Assembly (NCBI GenBank): GCA_949130485.1
Contig: OX422194.1
Coordinates: 4,724,699 to 4,788,698, forward strand
Direction: 5' to 3'
Length of the DNA: 64,000 nucleotides
Origin: Agelas oroides
Lineage: Eukaryota; Porifera; Demospongiae; Agelasida; Agelasidae
Shown here: positions 1 to 12,700 of the stretch, piece by piece
How positions within the stretch are numbered: the stretch's first letter is position 1
Layout: each line of letters opens with the position of its first letter
Notes under the pieces: generated by a model
Database searches by the model: none
Told to the model about the DNA's origin: nothing
Seen by the model: the letters and a program-made list of their open reading frames with translations, nothing else
Position numbers and translations under genes: made by a program

Positions 1-2930
1 TGTCGAGACTTGTCCGAATGCTGTCGAGACTTGTCCCAATGCTGTCCATTCTTGTCCCAATGCTGTCCTGTCTTGCCACAATGCTGTCCAGTCTTGACCC
101 AATGCTGTCCAATCTTGTCCCAGTCTTGTCTGAATGCTGTCCAATGTTGTGTTATTGCTGTTCCGTCTTATCCCAATGCTGTCCAGTCTTGTTTGAATGC
201 TGTCTCGTCTTGTCTCAATGCTGTCCATTCTTGTTTGAATGCTGTCGAGACTTGTCCCAATTCTGTCCCGTCTTGTCCCAATGCTGTCCAATCTTGTCCC
301 AATGCTGTCCGGTGTTGTCCCAATGCTGTCCAGTCTTGTCCCAATTCTGTACAGTCTTGTCCTAACGCGGTCGAGTCATGTCCCAATGCTGTCCATTCTT
401 GTCTCAATGCTTTCCCGTCTTGTCCTATTCCCGTCCATTCTTGTCCCAATGCTCTCAAGTCTTGTCCTAATGCTGTCCTGTCTTGTCCCAAATGCGGTCT
501 ATTCTTGCCCTTATGCTGTCCCGCCTTGTCCTAAATGAGGTCCAGTCTTGTCCACACACTGCCGAGTCTTGTCCCAATGCTGTCCAGTCTTGTCGACACG
601 CTGCCGAGTCTTGTCCCAACGCTGTCCAGTCTTGTTCAAATGCTGTCCATTCTTGTCCGAATGCTGTTCCGTTTTGACCCAATGCTTTCCCGTCTTGCTC
701 CAATGCTGTCCATTCTTCTCCCATTGCTGTCCAGTCTTGTCCCAACACTGTCCAGTCTTGTCCGAATGCTGTCAAGTCTGGTGTTATTGCTGTCCGGTCT
801 TGTCCCAATGCTGTCAAGTCTTGTTCCAATGCTGTCCAGTCTCGTCCCAATACTGTCCAGTCTTGTCCCAATGCTGTCCCGTCTTGTCCCAATGCTGTCC
901 TTTCTTGTCCGAATTGTGTCCAGTCTTGTCCCAATTCTGTCCAGTCTTGTCCCAATTCTGTCCCGTCTTGTCCCAATGCTGTCCCGTCTTGTCCCAATGT
1001 TGTCCATTCTTGTCCCAATGCTGTCCAGTCTTGTCCCAATGCTGGCGAGTCTTGTCCTAATTTAGTCCAGTCTTGTCCTAATTCTGTTCTGTCGTGTGCC
1101 AATGCTGTCCCGTCGTGTCCCAATGCTGTCAAGTCAGGTGTTATTGCTGTCCTGTCGTGTCCCAATGCTGTCAAGTCTGGTGTTATTGCTGTCGAGTCTT
1201 GTCCCAATACTGTCCATTCTTGTCCCAATGCTGTCAAGTCTGGTGTTATTGCTGTCCAGTCTTGTCCCAATGGTGTTCAGTCTTGTCCTAACGCTTTCGA
1301 GTCTTGTCCCAATAATGTCCATTCTTGTCCCAATGCTGTTCCGTCTTGTCCCAATGCTGTCCTTTCTTGTCCAAATGCTGTCCAGTCTTGTCCCAATTCT
1401 GTCCAGTCTTGTCCCAATGCTGTTCCGTCTTGTCCCAATGCTGTCCTTTCTTGTCCAAATGCTGTCCAGTCTTGTCCCAATGCTGTCCAGTCTTGTCCCA
1501 ATGCTGTCGAGTCTTGTCCTAACGCTGTTGAGTCTTGTCCCAATGCTGTCCTTTCTTGTCCAAATGCTGTCCAGTCTTGTCCCAATTCTGTCCAGTCTTG
1601 TCCCAATGCTGTTCTGTGTTGTCCCAATGCTGTCCAGTCTTGTCCCAATGCTGTTGAGTTTTGTCCTAACACTGTTGAGTCTTGTCCCAATGCTGTTGAG
1701 TCTTGTCCCAATGCTGTCCAGTCTTGTCCGAATGCTGTCCAGTCTTGTCCCAATGCTGTCCAGTCTTGCCCTAATGCTGTCCATTCTTGTCCGAATGCTG
1801 TCCAGTCTTGTACCAATGCTGTCCAGTCTTGTCCCAATGCAGTTCCTTCTTGTCCCAATACTGTCCATTCTTGTCCAAATGCTGTTCTGTCTTGTCCCAA
1901 TGCTGTCCAGTCTTGTCCAAATGTTGTCGAGTCTTGTACCAATGCTGTCGAGTGTTGTCCCAATGCTGTCCAATGCTGTCCTTTCTTGTCCGAATACTGT
2001 CCAATCTTGTCCCAATTCTGTCGAGTCTTGACCCAATCTGTCAATTCTTGGCCTAATGCTGTCCAGTCTTGTTTTAATGCTGTCCAGACTTGTCCTAATG
2101 CTTTCCTTTTCATTCCTAATCCTGTCCATCTTGCGCTATATAATGCTGTCCAGTCCTCAATTCTGTTTCGTCGTGTCCTTATGCTTTCAAGTCTTGTCCT
2201 AATGGTGTCCTGTCTTGTCCCAAATGCGGTCCATTCTTGCCCTAATGCTGTCCTGCCTTGTCCTAAATGCGGTCTAGTCTTGTCCTCACGATGCCGAGTC
2301 TTGTCCGAATGCTGTCCAGTCTTGTCCCAATTCTGTCCAGTCTTGTCCCAATGCAGTTCCTTCTTGTCCCAATACTGTCCATTCTTGTCCAAATGCTGTT
2401 CTGTCTTGTCCCAATGCTGTCCAGTCTTGTCCAAATGTTGTCGAGTCTTGTACCAATGCTGTCGAGTGTTGTCCCAATGCTGTCCAATGCTGTCCTTTCT
2501 TGTCCGAATACTGTCCAATCTTGTCCCAATTCTGTCGAGTCTTGACCCAATCTGTCAATTCTTGGCCTAATGCTGTCCAGTCTTGTTTTAATGCTGTCCA
2601 GACTTGTCCTAATGCTTTCCTTTTCATTCCTAATCCTGTCCATCTTGCGCTATATAATGCTGTCCAGTCCTCAATTCTGTTTCGTCGTGTCCTTATGCTT
2701 TCAAGTCTTGTCCTAATGGTGTCCTGTCTTGTCCCAAATGTGGTCCATTCTTGCCCTAATGCTGTCCTGCCTTGTCCTAAATGGGGTCTAGTCTTGTCCT
2801 CACGATGCCGAGTCTTGTCCGAATGCTGTCCAGTCTTGTCCCAATTCTGTCCAGTCTTGTCCCAATGCTGTTCTGTCTTGTCCCAATGCTGTCCAGTCTT
2901 GTCCAATGCTGTTGAGTCCCAATGATGTGT
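1..2930. repeat. 21-bp minisatellite array
   Basis: The whole stretch is a degenerate tandem array of a 21-bp unit, approximately CCAGTCTTGTCCCAATGCTG plus T. Because 21 is a multiple of 3 and the unit lacks stops in several frames, it creates long spurious reading frames with a seven-residue period (SCPNAVQ on +, a TALGQDW-type heptad on -). Variant units such as GGTGTTATTGCTGTC recur. The array ends near 2930. The open frames have no start context, splice signals or domain, so I treat it as non-coding. Confidence 0.93.
1821..2866. repeat. 514-bp higher-order duplication inside the minisatellite
   Basis: About 1821-2334 is repeated nearly unchanged at about 2335-2866, an offset of 514 bp. 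Both copies share rare landmarks such as the AGTTCCTTCTTGTCCC variant (1841 and 2355) and the CATCTTGCGCTATATAATGC stretch. The near identity points to a recent unequal exchange. Confidence 0.85.
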
Positions 2931-4515
2931 TTTGAACTTTCTAATCTGCTCGAATCACTTTTACACTGAGTAAACCAGGAGTATAAGGTAATTTAACATG
3001 AGTGTGATGTGTTTCAAATCCTTGGAACCTCATCAAAGTACTTTTAGACTGAGTTAAGCAGGACTACACGGTAGTTTAACATCTGTTCGATGTGTCTCGA
3101 AACTTTCGAATCTGTTTGAATGAGTAGGACTATAAGATAGTTTCACACGAAGTTGATGTGTTTCGAAACTTTTGAATCAGCTCAAATCACTTTTAGACTG
3201 AGTAAACCAGGATTATAAGGCTGTTTCACATCAATTCATTGTGTTTCGAAAGTTTCGAATCCATTGGAAACATTATTAGACTAAGGAAACCAGTACTATA
3301 AGGTAGTTTCACATGAATTTTGAAAGGTTCGAATCTGTTCGAATCACTTTTAGAATGAGTTAACCAAGACTATAAGGTAATTCACATGATGTTGATGTGT
3401 TTTGAAAGTTTCGAACCTCCTCAAACTACTAGTAGACAGAGTAAACCAGGGTTATGAGGTAGTTTTACATGAATTCGATGTGTTTTGAGCTTTCTAATCT
3501 GCTCGAATCACTTACACTGAGTAAACCAGGACTATAAGGTAGTTTCACATGAATTCGATGTGTTACGAAAGTTTCGATTCTCTTCGAACAACTGGTAGAC
3601 TGAGTTAACCAGGAGTATAACGTAGTTTCACATGAATTCGATGTTTTTTGAAACTTTCGAATCTGCTGGAATCACTTTTAGACAGAGCTAACCAGGACTA
3701 TAAGGTAGTTTCACATAAATTTGATGTGTTTTGAAAGTTTCGAATCTATTCAAACGACTAGTTGACTGAGTAAACCAGGACTAAAAGGTAGTTTGACATG
3801 AATTCGATGTTTTTCGAAACTTGTGAATCTGCTTGAATCACTTTTAGACAAGTAAACTAGCAGTATTAGGTAGTTTCACAAGAATTCAACGTGTTTCGAA
3901 ACTTTTGACTGCTCGATCACTTTTGGACTGAGTGAACCAGGACTATAAGGTAGTTTCGTATGATTTCGATGTGTTTTGAATCTGTTCGAACCACTGGTTG
4001 ACTAGTTAACCAAGATTATAAGGTAATTTCACACGATACTGTTGTTTCGAAAGTTTTGAACCTCCTCAAATCACTTTTAGATGGAGTAAACCAGGGTTAT
4101 GAGGTAGTTTCACATGAATTCGATGTGTTTCGAGCTTTCGAATCTGTTCAAACGACTAGTTGACTCAGTAAACCAGGAGGACTATAAGGTAGTTTCACAT
4201 GATTTCAATGTGTTTAAAATGTTTCCAATCTGTTTGAACCACTAGTTGACTGAGTACACCAGGACTATAAACATTTGTTTTGAAACCTTCAAATCTGTTC
4301 GAATCACGTTTAGAATGAGTAGACCAGGATTATAAGGTAGTTTCACATGAACTGGATGTGTTTCAAACTTTGTATTCTGCTCAAACACTTTAGACTGAGT
4401 TAACCAGGACTATAAGGTAGCTTCACACGCGTTTGATGTGTTTTGAGCTTTCGAATCTGTTTGAACTACTAGTTGACTCAGTAAACCATGACTGCAAGTT
4501 GATTTCACTTGAATT
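2930..4515. repeat. 83-bp satellite-like array
   Basis: Roughly 19-20 degenerate head-to-tail copies of an AT-rich unit of about 83 bp. Landmarks in each unit are GAATTCGATGTGTTTCGAAA, GAATCTGTTCGAATCACTTT, then AAACCAGGACTATAAGGTAG and TTTCACAT. Units are palindrome-rich (TTCGAA). One truncated unit lies near 4270. No coding potential is seen. Confidence 0.9.
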
Positions 4516-4526
4516 CATATGAAACA

Positions 4527-4630
4527 ACCTTATAGTCCTGTTTTTCTCTGTCTAAACGTGGTTTGAACAGATTCGAAAGTTTCGATACACATTGAAATCA
4601 TAGGATACTACTACCTTATAATCACTCAGT
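4527..4630 (-). repeat. Inverted terminal unit of the 83-bp array
   Basis: After the last direct unit the same sequence appears reverse-complemented: CCTTATAGTCCTG, then GAACAGATTCGAAAGTTTCG, then CTACCTTATAATCACTCAGT. The array therefore ends in a head-to-head copy. Confidence 0.75.
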
Positions 4631-5985
4631 AGTAGAGCCATGGTACAGTGTTGCAAGGTCGAGTAGAGTGAAGTAGAGCCATGGTAGAGTGAAACAGAGT
4701 CAAGTAGAGTAAAGTAGAGCCATGGCAGAGTGTAGTAGAGTCAAGTAAAATCAAGTAGAAGTATCATATACTATGGTAGAGTGTAGTAATTAAAGTCAAG
4801 TAGGGTCATGAAGTTGAAACATTGCATGCAGAGTGTAGTACGTAGAGTCAAGTAGATTCAAGAAAAACCATGCTAGAGTGTAATAGAGTCAAGTAGAGTC
4901 AAGTAGAGCAATCGTAGAGTGTAGTAGAGTTCAAGTAGAGCCATGGTACAGTGTTGCACAGTCGAGTAGAGTGAAGTAGAGCCATGGTAGAGGGTGGTAG
5001 AGTCAAGTAGGGTAAAGTAGAGCCATGGTAGGGTGCAGTAGAGCCAAGTAGAGTCAAGTAGAGGTATGGTAGAGTGTAGTAGAGTCAAGTATATTCATGT
5101 AGAGCCATGGTACAATGTTGCACAGTCAAGCAGAGTGAAGTAGAGACATTCACTCCAGAGACACTCTATCCCTGTATCTTTTTACACTAGAGTACAACTG
5201 TAGTGTAAAAAGAAGCAGGGATGAGGCTTTGTATATTTACCTTCACTTTTACCTCATCCCTACCTTGTTTCCATATACTTTTTGGCATGCCATCCCTACA
5301 TCTTTTTTACATTTTTAAGTAGTAGAGTGACTAGAGTCAAGTAGTACAGCCATGGTAGAGTATAGTGGAGTCAAGTAGAGTCCAATAGAGCCATGGTAGA
5401 GTATAGTAGAGTGAAGTCGATTTAAATAGAGCCATTGTCGAGTGTAGTAGAGTCAAGTAGAGTCACGTAGAGCCATGCATGGTATAGTGTAGCAGGGTCG
5501 AGTAGATTCAAGAAGAGCTATGGTACAGCGATGTAGAGTCAAGTTCAGTCAAGTGGAGTCATGGTTCAGTAGCGCTTAGTCAAGTAAGCTGATATACAGT
5601 GCAGCTGAGTGTAGTAAAGTCAAGTAGAGTCATGGTACACTGTAGTAGAGTCAAATAGAGCCAAGGAGAGACAGTCCGGTAGTGTCATTATGGTTGAAGT
5701 AGATAACGCAGTAGAGTCAAATACAGTCAAGTAGAGTCATGGTAGAGTTCCTTAGAGTCAAGTAGATCCATGGTACAGTACAGTAGAGTGCATTAGATTC
5801 AAGTAAGTTCATGGTAGCTACACTATAGTAGAGTGTAGTAGAGTCAAATTGAGCAAATAAAGCCATGGAGTTAAGTAGAGCCATGCCATAGTAGAGTGAA
5901 GTAGAGTGAAATAGACTCAAGTAGGGCTATTGTACAGTGAAGTAGAGTCAAGTAGAGCAGTCGAGTGAAGTAGAGTCAAGTAGAG
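4630..5985. repeat. AGTAGAGTC/AGTAGAGCCATGG minisatellite
   Basis: A degenerate array built from about 10-bp words (AGTAGAGTCA, AGTAGAGCCATGGTAGAGTG) combined into longer units. It is interrupted at about 5145-5325 by unrelated sequence. The same words occur, partly inverted, at 47580-47755 inside a terminal-inverted-repeat element. Confidence 0.88.
5168..5222. repeat. Hairpin inside the interruption of the minisatellite
   Basis: Arms 5168-5188 and 5202-5222 (21 bp each, two mismatches) are inverted around a 13-nt loop. The arms read ATCCCTGTATCTTTTTACACT-like and its complement. This may be the end of a small foldback element inserted into the array. Confidence 0.7.
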
Positions 5986-6697
5986 GCATGGCCAGGATGC
6001 ATATACTTAATTCAAACTTGGAACCGATGCCACTGCATGGCTCCATCCTTAGGAATACTGATGATCCAAAAGCACGGTGTAGAAATGCACAACAGGCCAT
6101 CCTTGTTCAAGACAACAGACTCAAGCTTGAGGTTGCTTCTCAATGCCAATCAGTCGAACTGTTCCTGAACATCAACTGGCTCCATGTCTGGGAGGCTGCC
6201 TGAGTACATACTCGACCTGAAACACTCATTCTTGAAAGTTCTCACACACCCTCTGTTTGGAGAACAATACTGTCCAAAGTCTATAGTACTAAGTGAGATC
6301 TCTTAGCGATAACTATTGCCCCACATGCACTGCATGGGTGTACAATATCTGAACTAAACTCTGAATCTGAACTCACATTATTCAACCTTAGAGTCATTGT
6401 TTCTTCTCTTTCTACGTAAGTCAGTGCACATACTTTAAGTTGGTTTGTCACGTTTTTAGTATACTCCATCCCAAACAAAGGGGACCGTGCTATTCATATG
6501 AACTTTTGAACCTTTGAACCTGTGACTAGCTGCCAGTGAACACATAGCTCGACATTGGCATTGTTGCTCAGAGAGTCAGTAGGTGGATATAATATTCATT
6601 TGCGCAAATATGTGCATGGGCGTGTCGTTTTTGAAGTTTGCCAACGGCGACTCCACCCGCTCGTATTGTAGCTAGTCTAGCTATTAATTTAAGAGAG
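5986..6697. other. Unique sequence upstream of gene A
   Basis: This is the first non-repetitive sequence and lies directly 5' of the gene A signal-peptide exon, so it should hold its promoter and 5' UTR. I see no convincing TATA box and no conserved protein. A 71-codon open frame at 5988-6203 begins inside the repeat border and has no recognisable domain. Confidence 0.4.
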
Positions 6698-6773
6698 ATG
6701 ATCGGTTCATCGAGAGTATTGGTACAGCTGCTACTAGCGCTGTGGACCTATCTACAGGGAACGAAGTCACAAG
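6698..6773 (+). CDS. Gene A exon 1: signal peptide
   Basis: Starts MIGSSRVLVQLLLALWTYLQ, a typical hydrophobic signal peptide, and ends after 25 codons plus one base at a strong donor (CAAG|GTAAGCT), giving phase 1. The reading frame stays open upstream, but 6698 is the first ATG that precedes the hydrophobic core, so I chose it. Confidence 0.7.
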
Positions 6774-9700
6774 GTAAGCTGAACTGTTTTAGCGGCTATC
6801 TAGAAAGCAGTGTATCATTCATCTGAACTGTTAGGAGTCACTTGGCGGCCTGTGAAGGCTTTGAAAACTCTCTGGGTGCCCAGACTGTTTTGGATAATGT
6901 TATTCAGGCGTGGGCTCGGTGTGATGGTTGCAACTATTTTCACGTAAAGTTTTGTAGTTAGTCAGGATAAAATAATTGCCTCAGATTAGCTAACGAGGTC
7001 TACTCAAGGTGCCTTGCACACGACTGCATGATGTGCTTTGCAGCGCAAGTGCATTATTTAATCCGATTGCTAGTGCACGAGCTAATGCTGCCTGGGCCAC
7101 CTGTCCCTAGTATGTTGGTGGCCTGGTTTTGCTTAATCAGCCGACCCTGGTATAAGGCCATTTCAAATGGTTGGCCATCAGCAGCATACATCAAAACTAC
7201 CTGGTAGTCTATCCTTGTTATACTCAGTGAACGTTAAGGGGAAATGCTAGTGTTAGTATAAGTAGTTGTTACACATCAGGTCTGTAGGTGCCTCCTCAGA
7301 ATCATCTGCATTTATATTCAGTGTGCAAGATGATATGATTTGTGTCACTGCCACTCCAATAAACATTTATGTTTCAGGTCGTGGCTACATCATTTCTTTG
7401 ACTTTCTGACAAAGAATTAGTAGTATTCATGCACAGCAGCACTATAATGTGAACTTGGAATTGTGCTGGAGCACAAGTCGATATGACACTAGTTCCAACT
7501 GGTTTTGAGTGGACGCTGTGGCAAGCAATGATTGCTTTGGTACTAGAGTGGAAAGTGTGTATGCGTAAATGTATGTGTATGACGGTGGTCCAAAAAATGG
7601 AAGCATGGTTGTTCGCAAATAGTAGTTACTACATGCCAGTAAAATTTCAGTTAACCATGCAGAAACATTAATGGAGTGATCTAAAAGAAGGAAGGTTGTT
7701 TGAATTATTTTCGTTACCATAGTTTCCTGTGCACCCCTTGTCTGCAATACTGAACACAGTGGAGTTCTGCTGTCTGCTTTAGATAGCAAATAGCAAGCAA
7801 CTTGATTGGAATTTTTAGTACATTAGTAAACAGCATGGCAGAATTTGTCCTATGATGTGCAAAAATGACGTAACCATAAAATTTGGTTTCCAGAATTGAT
7901 TGACTATACATATGCTCAACATAAACACTATCACAACACTAACAGAGATTTCAAAACAGAGTGAATTTTGGGTACTTAGCAGATATGCTTTGTCTATCCT
8001 TGGCAACCTTTCAGAGTGCATGTTCTAAGATCATCCTGATCTCAAGTTTTAGAAGAACCACCTGGCTGATCAAGCTTCTCCTCTACTAGTGTATAGTTTG
8101 GTACATTATTACTGTATTCATAGCATAATCAGGGTTTCATAGTTGTGGTTACGTGTCTCCTAGTCTTATCTTATAAAAACTATATCATGTTGCCATCACG
8201 TGTCCCCATACATGGGCAGGTGGTTTAGCATTTCAGGCCTTGTTCATACTACTAGGGAGCTGCTTGATCATTGTGGTCGAGCAGCACACTGCTGGCTTCA
8301 TATTTTGTCATGGCACACACACCATGCATGTAGAGCAACAGAATTGCCAACAGGGTCTGTTAGCCAGAGCAGCCACAGAGGCATGGGCTAAGATCATGGG
8401 CTGGATTTCTGCCATGCATGGGCATCGTTCATGCATGGCCCTTTACCTGAAATGATTTCTGTAAACCATCTTGCAAAATTCCTGCTGTCCCCTCACGGTC
8501 TGTCATCACTGGCATAGTTCAGGTAGCTTACAGAAACAAAGAGTAAGTTGCTACGCATACTTCAATTTCAGTTGTCTTCGCTCCCAGTCTCTTTCACGCT
8601 GACACTACAAATGGCAGTAGCCCTTTATGCTCTATTGCCAGCTAGATGCTCAACCTTCGTGAGATTTATGAATGTGAAATATACAGTAAGTGGCCGGTCC
8701 AAACCAACAAACCTATAACCATACACACGCATGTGTGCAATGATGTCACACTAGTGTTCATCTCAGTCAGGCTTGCCCCAATTGTTATTAGTACTTCCGG
8801 TACCACCAGCGCTTCTGTACACTCGTGGTGCTTTCGAGCAGCTTCTATTGACTTTCCGGATAAAACAAGCCACATGACTGCATTCTGTGCATGAGATAGC
8901 TGTCCCCATTTTCTGGTCACCCAGTGCAGCTAATGAAACCTGGTATTGGCCAAAACGGAGGAGGATGGAATGTAAGTCACTGTCAAATGATCGCTATTAT
9001 GCCTGGATTCTTATAGTCTCATTCCCAGACTATTTTTTGCAGTTGAGCAGGGCAACTTTGGTCTCAAACTAGGAATATTAATGTTCATTGTTCGTTAGAC
9101 AGTGCTTCACAGCAGTGTGGTCCATGGCTATGTTCTGCAACTACTAGTAAAGATAAGAATCTTGTAGTGCTCTTGGAATGCGGGAAGCTCTGTCATGCTT
9201 TGTGAATACACTAGTCGTGTATGGGTCATGAATAGCTTTCACTCATTGACAAATTAGGAAGTCCAGATTTTGACAATCGCTGTAGTATTTTTTGTGGAGC
9301 CTTTTGGAAGATGACGTGATACATTCATCCCCCTCTGTGGCCGAAAACTATCCTGCGCAGTGGGTGACTTTGCATAACATCGACACCTATTTTTATTTCG
9401 TTGATTGTTCGTGCATAAGCTATGTATAGCACCTGATTGCAATAGTATAATCGTACACCTTGGGACATTTAATAATATATTATAAAAATACATGACTTGT
9501 ACAAATTATTTCACTTGCCTGCTAATTCTGTAATGACACTTCAGTTTTGTACTACAGGTATTACATTAACTCTGAACAATGTGGAGTATACCAACAACAG
9601 TGTTGTGACCATCACGGATATTGGAACTGGTAGTGCTGCTCTGCTCTGCACAACTACCTACCAAGCCTGCTGTTTATCCACTGATGGGTCTCAGTGGTAC

Positions 9701-12700
9701 TTTCCTAATGGAAGTGCAGTCCAACGTTCTGAGTCTCTGCCATACTACAGAACTAGGACTTTTTTGGGTAGTGGGACAGTACGTCTCAACCGTAACCCTG
9801 GGGCAACCACAACAGGAGTCTTCCACTGTGACATACTTGATGCCAGTGGAGACCTGCAGAGCATCTATGTGGGGATATATACTGCCACCACAGGTGAGTC
9901 CTGTACATTGTGTATCATTTGATGTCTTACCATCTCAAAGAGTATGGAGGTGAATGTGAGACAATGTGTGTCATCATTGACCACTGAAGCACAGACTCTT
10001 TGAAGAGTGGTTGTTCAGCTGCAAGAGTTGGCATACAGACAATATTCACTCTCTCTTAAGCTTACTTTGACAGCCTGTCAGGACGACAAGTGGTTTTTTT
10101 ATGGAAAGAAAACCTTGAACCACAGATTGGGCCGTTTGGCTTGTTTAAATTTTTCCATGGTGGCAACCGGAATCAACAAGGGGGTGCGTCCCTTTGATGT
10201 GACATACGGCCCTTTGTAGTTGCCTGGCGGCACTTCCATATGGTTGGGCTGAGGTTTGAAGAATCTTCCAGCACACAGAAAAAGCAACGACAAAAAAAAC
10301 ACTACCTGGAAGATAGGTGTCATCACACAGTTGTCTGGCAAAAGTATTGTAGTAAAGTGACTCTTCAGGCTTATAGGCGGCCACTTTTGTGCTGGTGTGA
10401 ATATGTGTAAGGTTATAACTCTGTGGCTTGGAGGTCAGTGGGAAATAGCATGCTAGTTTTGTAGGTGATGAGTTGAGCTTTCTGAAACTGGGCTCAGTTT
10501 TGGTTAGTTTCAGTGGGGGTGTGTTAAATTTTTCTTGAAAGCCAACAAATATATTGATTTTTGAGGTGAAATGTGAGTTTTGCCTATAGGCTGGAATTAA
10601 TTAAAGTGGTGCCGGGACAAATCCATATGGAAAATTTTCACTTGTTTTTGTGTGTGTGTTTATGATGTGGTCAGACTGGGGCTGGAGCCTTGGAGAGGGT
10701 GCAAATTTTTTTAGTGGTACATGTTCATAAATAAAATGTCCCAAACGAGCCTGTAGAACATTTCCTACACAAATTTTTACGACAAACATTCACTAAAGTT
10801 GGCACTCAGCTATAGTTTGGTATAGCACTAACTTAACTGCAGTACACAATGAAGTAGGAGTAAGCAGCTCTGTTCGATAGAGTACGAGTAATGTCATTCT
10901 GCACAGAATGCTGTATGCCAGGGTTTTATCTACTTGAATGACATCGTAGTGCACTGCCAGGCCACACAAGTTTCCAGTTTGTCATAGGCTGTTTTGAAGC
11001 ACCTTCAACCACTACCACTCTCTTCTTGTCTGAAATGCAAATGAAAAATGCTTTGTGCAGCTCTGCATGTGCGTGTGTGTACTTTAAAAGCGTTTGAGTT
11101 ACTTCAACCATATTATTGTCATTTCAGTCGTATGCCTGTTGTATATGTGACACATCATCAATTCAAAGGATGCTTAAATTTGTTAAATTAGAATGTTCTT
11201 GAAGAAATCCTACAAGACAGCATTTTTGGTGAGGTTTGGTGTTTCTTTGGTTTTACACATCTGACCCTGAAGGAGAAGCTAGTCAAATACATCTTGTGAA
11301 AAAAGAGACTAAAACGGAAGCTCCTCAATGGAATCTGAAGGAAACCTTTTAGGTAACAGTTTTGGATAATAGTCACATTGATGTAACTGTGAATATGGTT
11401 GAAGTAACCCAAAGTTTTTAGGGTGTCAATTGAAAGTTGCTCTGGCTCTGTTTAAGTCATACGTACTCAACCAAACAGCCACTTGCTCTCACTTGACTGT
11501 GTACTGTAGCGATGTTGGTGTTAAGCCGAACTATAGCTGCCCTCTGTAGCAACTGGTTGTTGCAGAAATGTGGCAGCTTAGGAGATGTGATACAGACAAG
11601 TTTGTGACACACTATGAACATGTGCCCATAACCTTAGTGACACATACTGTGTTCCTTTGAATAGACACCACCCTCGAATAGTCACTGCCCATCGAAAGCT
11701 CTGAGTGAAATAAAACGCCAACTTTGAATAGTAGCCAGGGCTATAATACATGGCACATGCACTCGTGTGCAAATAATTTCTGACGACGGTCACCAGGCTA
11801 CTACTAGAGTTGTTTGTGTAGGACTCATCTTCACGGCTGAAAGCAGGACTGAGAGACTGCGCAAACTACTGACAGCATCTAACAGTCGTCGCTGTATGGC
11901 TCGTACGTACCTTATCCAGCCGTTGTTGATGTCAGCGGGCTTCCCAAAGTAATAAACGCCGCCCTCGAATATAGTAGCTAGTAGCCATGGCATTGAAATA
12001 CGGTATTTTGTCCATGACTTCACAATCAATCAAACCTGGCTGTTGTCTTATCGTGTATCAGGATGTCTCATGGTGTCTCATGGTGATTTATGGAGTCTGA
12101 TGGTGTCTTATGGATGTAGATAATAGGACACATTGGTCTGACAATTAGGTTTGTTTGTGAAGCTTTATAAATATTAGTAATCCAAATTGTTTCACTTGCT
12201 AGGCCTCCCCAGTATTTCTAGACTGGTGTTTAATGCAACCTCCATGATGCTCATCTGCACTTCCACTGGCGGGCCTGCTACCAATGTCACTTGGAGGAAG
12301 GATGGTAGTGCACTGACTGTTGATGGAATAACACACCGCCAGACACAGACGGTGATTAATGCCATGACAGCAACTTACCAGAATGTACTCACTATTGCTC
12401 AGTCTGTGTCCAGTATCTATGGTGTATATAGGTGCACAGTAGGGAATGCTAGGGGGACCTCCAGTGCACTCGAAGTTAGAGGTGAGTGCACAGATTATGG
12501 GAACAGCTTTCTTCTATTCCAAGGTGGTTTTTAATGTTAGTGATCTTATACTGGGTCACAGATATTAGAGTGCACAAAGCTTTCAAGAAAGTCTGTCTCA
12601 TGATATGCTAGCTACCTTACCTATTCTAATAGAATGCAAACAAAATACACATTGAGTTTGATCTACCCATAAATTTCAGAAATTGGGTTTTTGCTGATTG

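Larger units (their letters stand above)
9894..12202 (+). other. Gene A intron 2
   Basis: 2.3 kb with no exon seen. It contains dispersed repeats at 11490-11640 (similar to 60876-61060) and 11646-12005 (inverted relative of 33673-34085). Confidence 0.6.

Noticed and set aside
467-2906. Open frames of 200-413 codons on both strands in the first 2.9 kb
   Set aside because: They follow the 21-bp repeat period exactly, appear in several frames at once and show no domain or splice context.
1-5985. CRISPR array
   Set aside because: Tandem units have no unique spacers and the window is eukaryotic.
5988-6203. 71-codon + frame at the edge of the minisatellite
   Set aside because: No domain, signal peptide or splice evidence; starts within repeat sequence.
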